Shown here piece after piece: positions 32,625 to 44,737 of a stretch of 64,000 nucleotides of DNA. The stretch spans positions 4,712,001-4,776,000 of the forward strand of contig JAPNXP010000009.1 in the NCBI GenBank assembly GCA_028753945.1, written 5' to 3'. Numbering within the stretch: the first letter of the stretch is position 1; each line of letters starts with the position of its first letter. The notes beneath the pieces are model-generated. The model was not told where the DNA came from. It searched no databases and worked only from the letters and a program-made list of their open reading frames with translations. Made by a program: the position numbers and the translations under genes. This DNA comes from Hexactinellida sp. DTS-2022. Lineage: Eukaryota > Porifera > Hexactinellida.

Positions 32625-33563
32625 TCGGCCTTCCACCAGTATTTTTGATTAAGAAAATTTTTTCAAATCCTCCGAGGCTAGGTTGTATCCCACACATTGC
32701 AAATGCAATTCTTTTGAGTATAGGAAAAATATTGCCATTGATAAATATACCACCAATTTGAGGATGATCCATTCTCTTGGAACGGCGATTGCAGGTTATT
32801 AGGCTTATACCATTCTTGTTATGAAAATTATAAATTCTTCCATCTCTTTCTTTAAGGATTTTTCATCGATTATTTGTTTAACGATCTTTACTTTCTTGCG
32901 TGGCCTTGAATCAATCATTTATTCAAATGAAAGCCTAACCTAATTATGCTCGTCATTGTCGATATCCAGTGAATCATCAACCAAGTTTTCACATTCCATT
33001 AGCTGACTGGATTGTGACTGAGCAATTTCGAATTCATTTTTAAATTCAGGCCTTTCTTCAGCCCATTCTATTATAGCAGTTTCACTTTGTATGATATATA
33101 TGTAATCAATTTCCTTCCGAAACTGTAAGAGGAAAAAGATATGCGGATATTAGTACAACTTGTTCCATTTCTTTGAAACGTATACTGAGTGAGTCTAGCA
33201 GAGCATGAACAAAGGGTCTTGTTTTCGTTCTGATTTATCTCAATTCTAAAACAGCTGTTAATTTTCTGATGGTAATCTGGTACCATGGTAAGAATTCAAA
33301 ACTGCATGGCTCATCCCGCTGTAAAACCAGTATGAAATGTATTATTATAATTATGAACATAATATTTCAATTCTAAACATAAAAGTGTTTGAAATTACCT
33401 GAGTAATGATATCAATAGGATTCAATAATCTACAGATATCTTGAAGAATTTCTTTTTCTAAATCATTCATGTTTAGCAATCCAACCTCAATTTCCTTACC
33501 TTCTGACCTTTCATAAAATTGACTTTTACACCTAGTTAACTGTAGACTGCCTAACTGATACAC
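32625..33563 (-). pseudogene. decayed hAT transposase, C-terminal part
   Basis: Minus-strand exon 33563-33410 reads EKEILQDICRLLNPIDIITQ and ends in CAG|GTAATT, fitting the hAT '...LL.P...T' segment before the core's end. Near 32800-32640 shifted frames give SSNWWYI, NGNIFPILKRIAFAMCGIQP and SSEDLKKFS. This resembles the hAT dimerisation region (W..n...fP.L...A....i..ss...FS). Several shifts and stops. The assignment rests on a weak pattern. Confidence 0.4.
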
Positions 33564-33814
33564 GTTGTAACATCAGGAAAACAGGTCGATCAAATAATTC
33601 AAATTTCAAGAAAATTCGGATTTACACATTGTCTTGTACTCTATATCGATTTCATTCAAAAAATCAAAATTTTCAGAAATTGTTATGATGACGTAGCATA
33701 AAAGTGAACTGCTCCACTTGCCTGCCACTTGCTTTTGTAAATTCTAAATGTCATAAATTCACAGTAGAAATACCCGAAAGAAGATACTAGACTAAATAAT
33801 ATCTATTTAGTATA

Positions 33815-35356
33815 CAGGTATCCCTCTTTTTACGCGGTAGATGCGTTCCTTGAAAAGCCAGAGTAAAACGAAATCGCGTAAAAAAACGGTATATTCTCAT
33901 AGTAACACATATTAAACCAATAGATGCGTTTCCAAAAATTATCAACATCGAATAAAATTTTAAATACCTAGTGTTTAAACACTCAAACCTCCAACATCCG
34001 GACCTCTCAGATTACCAAGGTTTACGTGTGTATGTTAATCCCATGGGAAATTCCCATGGGATTTCCAATATGGGATTTGAATGGAAATCATTTTAACCTA
34101 TGGGAATCCTGATAGAAAACATCTTGTGAGAATACTTGTGAATACCCACAGAAAGGGAATTGTGTTGTGAAGGAAATTAAAATTCCCTTCACACCGCAAC
34201 CCTACACCTTCTGGTCAGTGATGTTTTGCCAATTTTTGAAGTGGGGGAACGCTCATGAAAATCAAAATTGGAAACATCCACATGACCATATATGATCAAA
34301 AAAATTAAAATTTGCAGAATTGCGAATTTTCGAGTGTGTACTGTTGTGAGTCATTCTAATTGGTCTAAATCCAAAAGTGGTTAGGAATATGAGTGAATTT
34401 GAGGCACATATTTTGTTTGACCAATTTTGCAACCTGCAGGGGTTGCATTTGGGAAATTTTGACTTTCCTGACAAGTATATACCATATAATCTTCCAAATT
34501 TAATTCTCAACGACTAATTATGATCTTCCAGCAGGTGTAAAGTAAGTTTGGAGCTTATTGACGAACTTAATAAAGACATCCTATACAAAACTTCTAAATT
34601 AGGCTAAACAGGAGCTTCGCTCCCTTTAACAATTGATGACACTAGTATTAAACAAAGCATCATATAATTTAACTATTCTATTTCATTCTTGTTAAGTATG
34701 TTATTAACAAACCCTCGTTGAGCCCTAGATTGACGGTCTCGTCTGATTAAAAAAGACATCAAAGTTCAAACAACACGTAAACAAACAGTTGTACAACTGA
34801 GTGATCTTTAGGGGAACGCTGTTCCCTCCGGGCTTGAATTTTCTCATTGGGAAACGATGTTCCCCCAGAGAAAATAGTGGGAGAACGGCGTTTCCCCGCG
34901 TTCCCTATGGAAAACATTACTGCCATTGGGGGAACGGCGTTCCCCCAGCAAAAATAGTGGGGGAACGGCGTTCCCCCGCGTTCCCCCTGGAAAACATCAC
35001 TGCTTCTGGTACCTCCTACAACCGGGTATCTTTAGTGTGTTAGTGAAGCAAATATGTATTCATTTGACTAATAATATATTTGGATGAACTTACTATATGA
35101 CAAATACATATCGCAAACTATCTACTATCCCTAAATCATCATTTTTTGTTTTTTTGGAAATGTAGAATCGATTTGTTACAACTAAATATTAAAAATTATA
35201 TAAAATCTCCATAAAAAAGAGAATTAATTGTATGAAAATCATAGATAAACCGCGTAAAACGAGTTGAGGATCGCGTAAAAAAAGTTTGGTTATAAAAAAT
35301 TGTTCCGCGTAAACGAAAACGCGTAAAAAAAAACCGCGTAAAACGAGGTATTACTG
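33815..35356. mobile_element. pogo/Tigger-like MITE, TA target, ACGCG repeats
   Basis: Ends CAGGTATCCCTCTTTTTACG and CGTAAAACGAGGTATTACTG are inverted and flanked by TA. CGCGTAAA motifs recur inside both ends. About 755 bp of its own sequence, split by a hAT element at 34216-35002. Confidence 0.85.
34216..35002. mobile_element. hAT element nested in pogo MITE, TSD CTTCTGGT
   Basis: Ends CAGTGATGTTTTGCCA and TGGAAAACATCACTG are inverted. Exact CTTCTGGT repeats at 34208-34215 and 35003-35010. Toward the right end (34811-34990) lie repeats of GGGGGAACGGCGTTCCCCC-type palindromes in imperfect tandem units. Confidence 0.88.
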
Positions 35357-35602
35357 TATTTGGTTTGACTAATACAGAGTTGTGATAGATATAACTCGAA
35401 TATATGTATTATTTCGTAATCCATGGTTCATGAAAAACAAATTTGTCGATTTTTTAAAAATGATGTAGCTTTCGTTTAGTGAATCGGATTTGTTCAATTT
35501 TTTGAGATCTGATAAATAATATGATAGTCGTCATTATTCAAGTTTAGAAACAAAGGAGTAGTTACATGTTAACGGCGTTATATCGGTTTAATGAGAAAGT
35601 AT

Positions 35603-36186
35603 CAGGGAATGAAAGGTTCACGAACGGACAGAATTGACGCAATTCAGTTCATCTTAAATTGACGGACGTTCAGTTCGTTCAAGTTCACCTCCTAACTTCA
35701 TCTCCACCAGCGTTCGTTCAGTTCGTTCACGGGCTAACCCGCGTTCGTTCAATCCGTTCAATTAAATTCGTTCAGTTCGTTCAGTTCGTTCAGTGTACAG
35801 TGAGTGGGTCGAACTATTCAGTTTATGATAGACTGTTCGATCCTCCAAGCTGTTATTGAAGTTCAGGTTAAGAAGCTAGAATCTAAGCTAAGAGACACGA
35901 GTCCACTAGGGATGTCCGGAATTAGCACTTTTGCAGTCACCTATTATATTATTTAATGGATCTATATTAATAATTTATCTTTATTCAGTTTAGTTCGTTC
36001 AGTACAGTTCGTTCAATCCGTTCAATTCGTTCAATTCAATTCGTTCAGTTCGTTCAATTCGTTCAATTGCCGTTCGGAAACCGTTGGCGTTCGTTCAGTT
36101 CGTTCACCGTGAATCCCTTAAAAGGCGTGCGTTCAGTTCGTTCAGTTCAAGTTCAATAATTTCGTTCGTGAACCTTTCATTCCCTG
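35603..36186. mobile_element. hAT MITE with GTTCAGTTC repeats, TSD GAAAGTAT
   Basis: Ends CAGGGAATGAAAGGTTCACG and CGTGAACCTTTCATTCCCTG are inverted over at least 20 bp. Exact GAAAGTAT repeats at 35595-35602 and 36187-36194. Dozens of TTCGTTCA(G/A)TTCGTTCA units fill both arms; the apparent reading frames here are by-products of these repeats. Confidence 0.92.
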
Positions 36187-36628
36187 GAAAGTATGTGTCA
36201 TCACTTTTTGTCGAAATCCTCTAGTAAATTTTTTCAAAATTCTAGCATGTTGATATATTATTGTGCTCTTGTTGGATTTAAAATTAATAGGTTCTAAATA
36301 TTAAATACAAAGAACTACAGGGTATGCTATTTTCCTTAACTTCACTTCGGCAGTCTTTGGTTAATACACGTATCTTTGTACCTGGATAACTGATTGGATA
36401 ACATCTTGAATTAAATCATAGTGCTGAAAATATTGTTCATGCATGTAGTAGAATGATGACCAGCGCGTGTAATTAGCGAGTGGGACTGTTGGTATTAATT
36501 TACAATAACGTGGGCGACGGACCAAACGCACTATGTTTTAACTTTAAGAATAACTTCTTCAATTTGCCTTACTTTGAAACCATCATGTGTTACTAACTGC
36601 ACTTTGTGGGCAAGGCAACCATACATGA
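36187..36628. other. no gene seen
   Basis: AT-rich; no element ends or conserved reading recognised. Confidence 0.45.
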
Positions 36629-36630
36629 TA

Positions 36631-37025
36631 CAGTACATAATAGATATAGTTATATTGGATATAGCGATATATTGGATATAGTGATAATTTTGCAGCTTTA
36701 GGTGCGTCCCCGAGCAAATCCCATACAAATTTTATTGGTTATAGTGATAATTTGTGTACAGATTACACAAGAATATTGAATTTTTGACCTTCCTTGGACC
36801 CCATAATTTCATATTTTACAGTATAAATATCGTTATCACTTGAATTTGATAAGGAATTTGATTATTCTTTTCAGAATATAAGTATTGACAATGTATAGTC
36901 ATATATTAGATGCGGTGATACAGTGGATATAGTGATATAATGGGTATAGTGATATATTGGATATAGTGATAATTTGGCCACAAATCAGATGTCCCCACCA
37001 TTATCACTATATCCAATATGTACTG
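36631..37025. mobile_element. TA-flanked MITE with GGATATAGTGATA repeats
   Basis: Ends CAGTACATAATAGATATAG and the inverse of CAGTACATATTGGATATAG, each next to TA. ATTGGATATAGTGATAAT is repeated several times in both halves. Confidence 0.82.
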
Positions 37026-37190
37026 TACATGTAAATTATTCTTCCCATGTTTGATTTCTTACAATAATGGGACCTGTTGCGTCATAGATGGATTTTAGAA
37101 TGCTGCGTAAAAAAATTTGTTAATAGTAAATTTTATGGTCAATCTCCAGGAATTTATTTGAACTCACTTTGCAGCACTGTATACTTCTAA

Positions 37191-37430
37191 CATTGAATAT
37201 AAAGCGTAAATAGGCCTAAAATATTCAAATTTCATAATGCGAAATTATAGTGATTATGTCATCATGCGATAATGAGTCAGCATATTGACAATCTGGTGTG
37301 ACATTAATGTGCATGTTCTACTAAAATTTCAGATTTTATCTCTTAGAGGGCGGGAATTATGTGCGATTAAGTGAATTCACATGCTACTCGAAATGTGACA
37401 ATGACATAACTTCATTTATAGGTACTTACT
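37191..37430 (-). mobile_element. Helitron internal fragment, third copy
   Basis: Minus-strand homology to the interior of 7651-8138. TAAAGCGTAAATAGGCC, CATCATGCGATAATGAGT, ACAATCTGGTGTGAC, ATTATGTGCGATTAAGT and CGAAATGTGACAATGAC appear in inverted order. Both Helitron termini are missing. Confidence 0.75.
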
Positions 37431-38199
37431 TTTAGTATAAACATATAGTTCTTTTTCCTATACATCCAAATTTTAAGAAAAATCCTATCGTAGGAAATAT
37501 GTGTTTAATGTATTCGCGAGTCGGGAACTCGCGAAAGAAAGCGTACATGAGGTATTTATTCAAATATGGCACAAACTGTGTACTCAGATGTTTGTGTATA
37601 TCGCGAGCCCCAAATTTTTGTTCAGGAGATAGAATAGAATGTTGTTTTTGAACTCACATCCATTGTCGCTTTGAAGGAGGGCCGAGTTCACAAAAGAGGA
37701 CCTGACATATTGTTGATCTTCTCCATAATGTCAGCAGATGAAAACACCTCTGATCTGTTCGTCATTGGAAGAGACCGAATTGTTCCAAGAAACTCCTGTT
37801 TCGCCATTAGAAGTTTACTTGACTGACTGTTAGTTAGTATACTTGATTCCTTTATAGATTTATTTGAATTATTAGTTAAACTAAGCACGTTTACTCTGTT
37901 TTTGCCGATCACAATCTGTTTACAACTGATAAGCTTAGTTCCCTCACGCAAGTTTTTTTATGGGTGCTAATGCTATCGCTGATCAAAACTTTTATGTGTA
38001 CCCATAATCAAGAAACACTCAAGTACACATAAAAACATTGTGTATTCGCGAACACACTAAGTTTGGAAACTGTGTGTTCGTGAACACACACTAAATATTG
38101 TGTGTTCGCGAATACACATGTGTGTTAGTGGACACACAAAGTTTCAAATACACTGTAACATTACTATGCAATTACATGTACGTCTTTAGTATACAGCTA
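37431..38199. other. no confident gene; TGTGTTCGCGAACACA palindromes
   Basis: At 38035-38140 repeats of TGTGT(A/T)TTCGCGAA(C/T)ACACA-like palindromes occur four times in alternating form. A shorter CGCGAGT..ACTCGCG pair lies at 37513-37536. Boundaries of any element were not resolved. Confidence 0.5.
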
Positions 38200-38427
38200 G
38201 TACTGTTGAGTCTGATCTTAACTCGTTAATATAGCAGTACCATGGCCCATGGATACTTTTAAACCGTCTGATTTTAACTCGTTCTTGAATAATGAAAGTA
38301 TGATTTCATAATTTGCTTGTAATCATTGTTTGCAATATATTCATGACCGAAAAGCGAAGGAATTTGTTAGTGGGATAAAGCTTTTAAAATTTCATAATAG
38401 ACACATGTTATTGGAACTAAAATAGAG

Positions 38428-40351
38428 CATAGCCTACTATATACAGGCCATTTCACTGCTTTGGACCAGGGATAAGATAAAGGCGGGTTTATTTTTCCAA
38501 CTGTAACCAATTACTTGATTAATACTAGACTCATTATACTACACGTATCAAAGTATTATATATGGTTCATAGTTGTCTCCCAACATAAATTCAAGCTCAA
38601 GTATATTATTAAATGCAAACTAGATAATAGAATTATGAAAACTAAGCAAATATTTAGAGGAATTTCTTAGTTCCGTATATTTTCAGTGAGTTCTGAACAA
38701 CGATCGGGGTACAAATCTTAGATTTTAGACAATTTCCTTAATAAGAAAGCAGCATATCCTTCGATAAAAGCTAGAGGTTGTCTTGTGTATGAATTCAGGA
38801 AAAACTTCAAAAGAGTGGCCACAGACATTATGTGTGAAATCACAATTCTCCGGATGGCTGCGATAAAGATAATCTTCATGGGTTTCGAAGCTGCTGATAA
38901 ATTCCATAAACGAATCTCTATCTTTATGGACATAATCTTTCCTATTATACAACTTGAGAATATTAGACTGTTGAAGTGCCCTCTCATTTTCCAGGACTTG
39001 ACGAACCAATACATTGTAGTTTTACATCTGTAATCTCGTTCCTTAAAGAATCTCGTTCTGTGAGACGAACTCCCTTCCAAGAGTGTTGATTAATCAATCA
39101 ATGTCCATATCTATCGGATTTCAAACATCCAGCTGATTGAGAGATTCGCAAGGGTTCCACGATTATAACACTCTAACTTGAAGAAACTTGTCAATAGTAA
39201 CAATGTTTTGGACTGAAATGACAATATTTGATGTCTTATTGACAATATAAATGTGGTATCAAGGTGCCAAAAAACAATCCTTGGGGATCATAATGTCAGA
39301 TGATTTAGAGACAGTGAATTTTCTCTGTTCTTCTTCGTACAAGTCAACACTCTGTTTCATTGCCTATATACAATAACATACAACATGTTAAAATACAAAA
39401 CTTTTACATTTAGTACAACTTGACATACTTGGATCTGTAAATTATGCTCCTTTTTGTCTCTATCAAGCCGCTGATAATTGATAGTGTGATTAAGACGATC
39501 AGGGCTACCAGGAAGGTATTTAGGTACTGTGCGGCTTTCTTCAATGTAGCTTTTATTGGTCGTATCTTCGTTTGGCCAGCATGTCAAGATAGGTTTGTGT
39601 GTCAATGATATCATCAGGATCAAAGTGTTTAGCACAAACGAAAATATTTTCAGTGTCTGAAGATCTAGCATATAATTACAGAATTAGGTATGATTAATTA
39701 AAGAGCATCCTTATATGTATACGGTCTATAAAATAAGCCAATAATTTGTCGACCGTTCATAAATTCTGTAGACCAAAAGCCCTGCCGTCTATGGGTATAA
39801 CTAATGTATATGTAAGAAAACCTGGTCTAGAAATAGACGGTCTACATATAAGTTATTTCTTAATTAAAGCATGCAAGTGATGTTAAGCTTAAAAGGAAAA
39901 CTGGCAAAAGTAATTAATTAAGCTTGACCAACTAGTGAAGATATACTCACCATCTCTATGCAGAAAACGTTTTCATTTATCAATTATGTCTTGCGGCCAG
40001 AAGGAATGTGAAATACTGCAACACCACTATGATCACTATAGTATCCATAGCACATCTGGGAGCAGAACAGTTGGGCATGAGTCCAGGATATAAATAAACT
40101 TAATAAAGTTAATAAACAAGGGGCTAGCATTATAAAGGCAAAGTATGATTGAATTAAAGAGAATTTGTAATTAAAATAGCTAATATTTACATAGACGAAT
40201 CTCGCTAACTATATTTCTAAACCAGATTAGCATTTAGTTTTAATCAAAATATTTATATTTACATCATGGGTATATAAGAAAATCCCCTTCATCTTATCCC
40301 TGGTCCAGGCGCATTTGGCTCGGTGAAATGGCTTGTATATAGTAGGCTATG
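38428..40351 (-). mobile_element. P element, copy D, family II, 7-bp TSD AATAGAG
   Basis: Ends CATAGCCTACTATATACAGG and the inverse CATAGCCTACTATATACAAG, with conserved GGACCAGGGATAAGAT further in. Exact AATAGAG repeats at 38421-38427 and 40352-40358. The right 407 bp is nearly the same as copy E (25306-25705). Confidence 0.9.
38718..40077 (-). pseudogene. THAP/P transposase, copy D, heavily deleted
   Basis: First exon near 40077-39955: MPNCSAPRCA, then (in shifted frame) DHSGVAVFHIPSGRK and ENVFCIEM, with donor GTGAGTATAT. A second THAP piece near 39625-39500 gives IFVCAKHFDPDD, then TVPKYLPGSPDRL. The C-terminal region 39010-38725 reads VRQVLENERALQQSNILKLY, matching the block after HHFGLYRMMSG in copy C. 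The whole catalytic core is missing. Confidence 0.7.
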
Positions 40352-40685
40352 AATAGAGTTATAATTACGCAAGAATGAAAATGTATTGTAAACATCCTGT
40401 GTTAGTTGATAAATTATTTGAGAAGAATTAATGTCGATCTGTATGAATTGTATAGGCTCAATATATTACTGAAAGTATTACTAAGTAATCAAGAACGAGT
40501 TAAAATCAGACGGTAAAAAGTATCCATGGTACTGCTATAGTAACGAGTTAAGATCAGACGCGAGTTAAAATCAGACTCAACAGTACTATCCGAACAGAAG
40601 TCGCAATAGTCATGTAGCAACTCTGCGGATTCACCTAGTAAAATTAGCAGTGTAAGTACTGAAAAGAAAAAAACTTGGTAAGATA

Positions 40686-40821
40686 CAGTCAGTTTCTCTT
40701 ATTATGAAGATTAATGAGGTCAAATATAGTGTTTCTAAGCGAACTCCACTTAATACAACCCCTATATAAGTTGTCAATAATGGGCCATAGGTCTGCTTTT
40801 CATAATAAGCAGACCTGACTG
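40686..40821. mobile_element. short pogo-like MITE, TA target
   Basis: 136 bp. Ends CAGTCAGTTTCTCTTATTAT and ATAATAAGCAGACCTGACTG, flanked by TA at both sides. Confidence 0.82.
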
Positions 40822-42584
40822 TAGTAAACAATGACTAGAAAGAAAAATGCATTCAAGATCGAAAACGTGGGTACATTGAATTTGGTCCTCTTACTGTGTA
40901 TTTAGGCCAACATGTAAATCCTAATATGTAGATGAATCTTTTCTACTGACCTTAATAATAATTTAATTTAATCATACAACATATTTTTAATAGCCAAAAA
41001 ATATTTGTGAGCCACCAATTCTTTAACTTGTGCTTTAGTACACCAACGAATTTCATCAAACTGACAAACATCTGCGTCGAAATCATCTTTTGTCACTGTT
41101 GCCTTCAGAAAAAAGATTCTCATAGAACGATCATTGTTATTAGAATCACTAACCCCTTCAATCCTAGAAAAAACAATACCTTATATAAGATCATTCATTC
41201 AGAGTAATTTTGATGATGAACTGAAATTACAAATTATAATACAGTTGTGAGAAAGAATACTCAACCGACCATTTACTTCCTACCACATTAAAAAGGTTAT
41301 AAAAATAATGTATGTCCTAAATTGGAAGTATAAATTTCCTTAAAATTAATTAATTAATTGCTACAATAGAATCATGACTGATAAAAATCTTATACGTATG
41401 TTAAATCACAACGATTATTTTGTTTGTTTGTTTGTTTGTTCAGAATTGATTGTGGAACTGGTAAGAGCTACAGACTTGAATTTGGCACGGGGGTGGGAAA
41501 TAGTGTATCTAGAAACAAGTTCTAATATCTAAGAAAAATATTAACATCTTCCCTCCCTAAAGGTGACAAAACCTTTAGCCTATTAAATTCGAGGGTTTTC
41601 CAGTATGGATTAGCAGCTAGCATTCAATTAGTATAAAAGGATTTTAGTGTATCTATCAATTGTCAAGTGTGCGTTATAGAATACCTATCTGAGACTTTGA
41701 TTTAATTGGTCGAGAGGAAGTTCATTCATCCAATCAGTCATTTGTGTTCCGTCTGTCTATCCATACATTTCTAACATTCCAGAGTGTCTATTTGATATCC
41801 AATTATTACCAACCAATTCAATAACTTCTCCACAGCCCAAAGTTAGGGGTCCACAGAGTTGACAGTTCCTTAGTGATATTTAATTAATTTCTAATTGGAG
41901 TTGGTTCATTATTATACACGGACATGCGTTAATATCTAGAAAAGTGTCAGTTATAATTAGCATAAATATTCAACAATACAGTCGCTGATTAGTATTTACC
42001 AATTTACTTTTTCTGTCCTTATACATACATACCTATGGCTAGTGCCCACAGATAAATAGATAGCTTAGGGGGCACATCCCTACTCTGAAACAATAGCATT
42101 ACTGTTACGTGGGTCACTAGCAGTCATCTAAATACTACCCATATGATTCCCCGTAATATAATCAACCTGTGTATAGGGCCTTTGAATTTTAAGTAATGCT
42201 CAAGGGACAAGGGGTAAGTATTACAGCCCATCCTTTTTTATTACAAAATGGCAAAAAGTGAGATGTAGGGAGGGCGTATATAATTTTGTTAATTTTTCGT
42301 TACATAACCGACATTTTTAGGCTCCTAGAAACAGTTTGAGCTCAATCATGCACATACATTACTCAATTTGCATTAAGTCTATTGGCGTATGTATTTAAAA
42401 ATACAACCGGCATTTAATTTGAAAAGGTATCTGCTTTAAATACAAGCGAGGGCCGCAGGCCCGAGTGCAAGTTGTAAGAACGCGTAGCGTGGGCGAGCAG
42501 CTTGTGATAAATAAATTATGATACCAAATATATTAAACATTCAATTAACTATTACCATAGTCGAGTTCAAGGGGAAACTGTAAT
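40822..42584. other. no gene seen; TTTG microsatellite
   Basis: AT-rich. A (TTTG)n run lies at 41417-41440 followed by CAGAATTGATTGTGGAACTG. A GCGAGGGCCGCAGGCCCGAG patch lies near 42447. No conserved reading frames were recognised. Confidence 0.45.
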
Positions 42585-42661
42585 AGGTCCGAATGGATTA
42601 AGTCCGATTGGAATAAGTCCGACCAAATTCCATAGCTGGATCAAGTCCGACCAAATCTCAT
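42585..42661. repeat. AAGTCCGA-type short repeats
   Basis: GGTCCGA, AGTCCGATTGG, AAGTCCGACCAAATTCCATA and AAGTCCGACCAAATCTCATA follow one another at irregular 13-30 bp steps. Confidence 0.6.
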
Positions 42662-42894
42662 AGCTGAACTTCATCGGTGCAGTTAAATTAAATCAAATAT
42701 AATGTTTTAGTTAGTTAATAAATCTTAATACTTTTAGCTCGAAGAATATTATTGAGGAAATGGAATGTGCTAGAAATTTATTTATTTGTAATTGTATTGT
42801 GAAATATGTAATGCAATAACATTGTAGCAAGAATATTGTTTTATGACTGAGGGAAAAGGCTTGAGTTCAATTAGAGAAATCCGCCCGTAAACAT

Positions 42895-43060
42895 ACAAGA
42901 CAACTTTTATAACGAGTGTTATCTTAGCGGCGGATTCGCAGACGTCACATTCATGCTAATAACTCAAAAGGTTTACGCTGTACGTGAAAAATTATCACAT
43001 CAGCGGAAAGATGAAAGTTGTTATAACCCATATATAATGCCAAAATGTCAAAATTCCTTA
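42895..43060 (+). pseudogene. BTB/POZ-like domain start, partly inside the MULE end
   Basis: One frame reads IQDNFYNECYLSGGFADVTF, MLITQKVYAVREKLSHQR and KDESCYNPYIMPKCQNSL, then stops. (G)FADVTF....QKVYAVREKLS fits the N-terminal part of BTB domains (FsDV.f.v...kvyAHr.vLa), though with V in place of the usual H. The second half, from TQKVYAV onward, is repeated inverted at 58310-58190 as part of the terminal repeat; the FADVTF half is not. Short and unspliced, so host exon, captured fragment or coincidence remain open. Confidence 0.42.
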
Positions 43061-43330
43061 ATATGACTTAGCAATTTCCCCCCAAATTTAAACCTCGGTT
43101 TTTCCAAAATAGCAAAGAAATTATTCATTATATCAAATTTTCCTTTTAACCACATGTCTATCTCACCTATGACAACCTGTCATGCAAATTTCAAAACAAA
43201 GTATTCCTTTTTTAAAAAAATAACATAAATTTCACTAAATCGGCTTACAATGATGATTTGCATACCTATCCAATATCCATAATGTAGAATATGTTGTCAA
43301 CTCTAAGATACTATTGATAAGAATATATTA
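42961..43330 (+). repeat. left TIR of the MULE
   Basis: About 370 bp, inverted partner at 57948-58310 with scattered differences. Overlaps the BTB-like frame. Confidence 0.85.
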
Positions 43331-44737
43331 TGTCCTTTGTTTATAATTCAATGATTTCTCACTATAAATGATACACGGTCTTTCTTCTACTTGATTTTTT
43401 TAAAAAGAAATTTCATTTTTTTCAAACACACATTTTCACTTATTTTTTCAACATCTTTTTGACTTTACAGCATATTTCTCATCTCCATTTTCTTCTCATT
43501 TCATTTTCTGCTCTCTTCTTTATTTCTCCAAGTCGATTCTTCCAAATCAAGTGAGTATATTTATTTTATTTACCTTAGATACTTTTTAATTTATTAATAA
43601 TACCAGGGAGGCCATGGCCGGACCGATATTTTTACCACTACATTTTGAAGGATCTAAAATTTAATATACAATAACGTGGCCTTCAAGGTTTGGATGCCCA
43701 AGACAGGCGGAAGGAATTACCGCCGGCTTAGAATACTAATTAGTCCGGTCGCTTAACATCAATTTCGGGAAACGCTGGACAAAAGCACCAAATTTTTTAT
43801 GCGTAATCTTTATGATCCCGGCATCAAATTTTTCCGCGGCCCCACGACGAACGGATACATTTTCGATGTTATCTTGAACTTTTAAAATTGCGGCTCTCTA
43901 GTAAATCGCCGGTATAACCCCGAACGGCAACTTTCAAAAATCAACTCTGGTCTATTTTTAAAGACCAGATTCGTTGTCCACATGAAATTCCCCGTCGTTG
44001 AAGGGGTCACTTGCCCATAGTTTATCCCTAGCAACGCAATAATGTCTCAGGAATGTGACAACATTCCTTTCTAAAAATTTGTCCTAAACCTATCGAGTGA
44101 CCCTTTGTTCGACTCCCAACAGCCATCTGAGTCTAGTTATAAACAGAGTGACACTCTAAATACTTATTTGATGCTGTTTACGACAATTTCCTTAGTTATC
44201 ATTACGCCCATGTGGACGTTAGCTTAAATAACATCGAAACTAATTAAGGTGGGCAAATAGAGAAGTGGACATTTAGAGAGAACTGAGTGTACTAGAAACA
44301 GTCAGGGCACTTAACACATAATGGTGACGAGCCCTTCGGTCTCGGTCGCTTTGAGACGGATCGGTGCTAAACACCTCAAGTTAACGGCCGCTATGCGGCC
44401 TTACTCATCACCTTGCTACCATGCAAAATGGTAGTGGATGTTATAACAAGCCTTTATACCATTTTCCATAGTTTTAACTTGTTTACTAATAATACCCGTT
44501 GGAAGCTAACTTGTAGGTAGATTTTGAATTTTAATTAATTTGTTTACCTATTATAACATTTGGAAGTTAGTCTATATCTTAATTAGAAATACGGTTTTGA
44601 TTCCCTAAATACAATCCGGACAAACACACAAACAAACAAATAACAATCGAGTTTTAATAATAGATATACTGGACTTAAGCTCTAAAATCATTTAGTTAAC
44701 TTAACAAAGTTTTTAGAAATATTGCTGCTAGGTCGGC

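Larger units (their letters stand above)
38200..40586. mobile_element. TA-flanked MITE (P element inside)
   Basis: Ends GTACTGTTGAGTCTGAT and ATCAGACTCAACAGTAC, each flanked by TA. GAGTTAAAATCAGAC and ATCCATGG..ACTGCTATA motifs mirror each other to about 90 bp inside. P copy D is inserted between the arms at 38428-40351. Confidence 0.8.

Noticed and set aside
34801-35043. 80-codon frame
   Set aside because: Lies on GGGGAACGGCGTTCCCC palindromic repeats within a hAT element; shadow of repeats.
35659-35859. 66-codon frame rich in VQFVQ repeats
   Set aside because: Product of the GTTCAGTTC repeats in the hAT MITE at 35603-36186.
37688-37951. 87-codon minus-strand frame
   Set aside because: Ser/Asn/Lys-rich composition typical of chance frames in AT-rich DNA; no splice context or family pattern could be supported.
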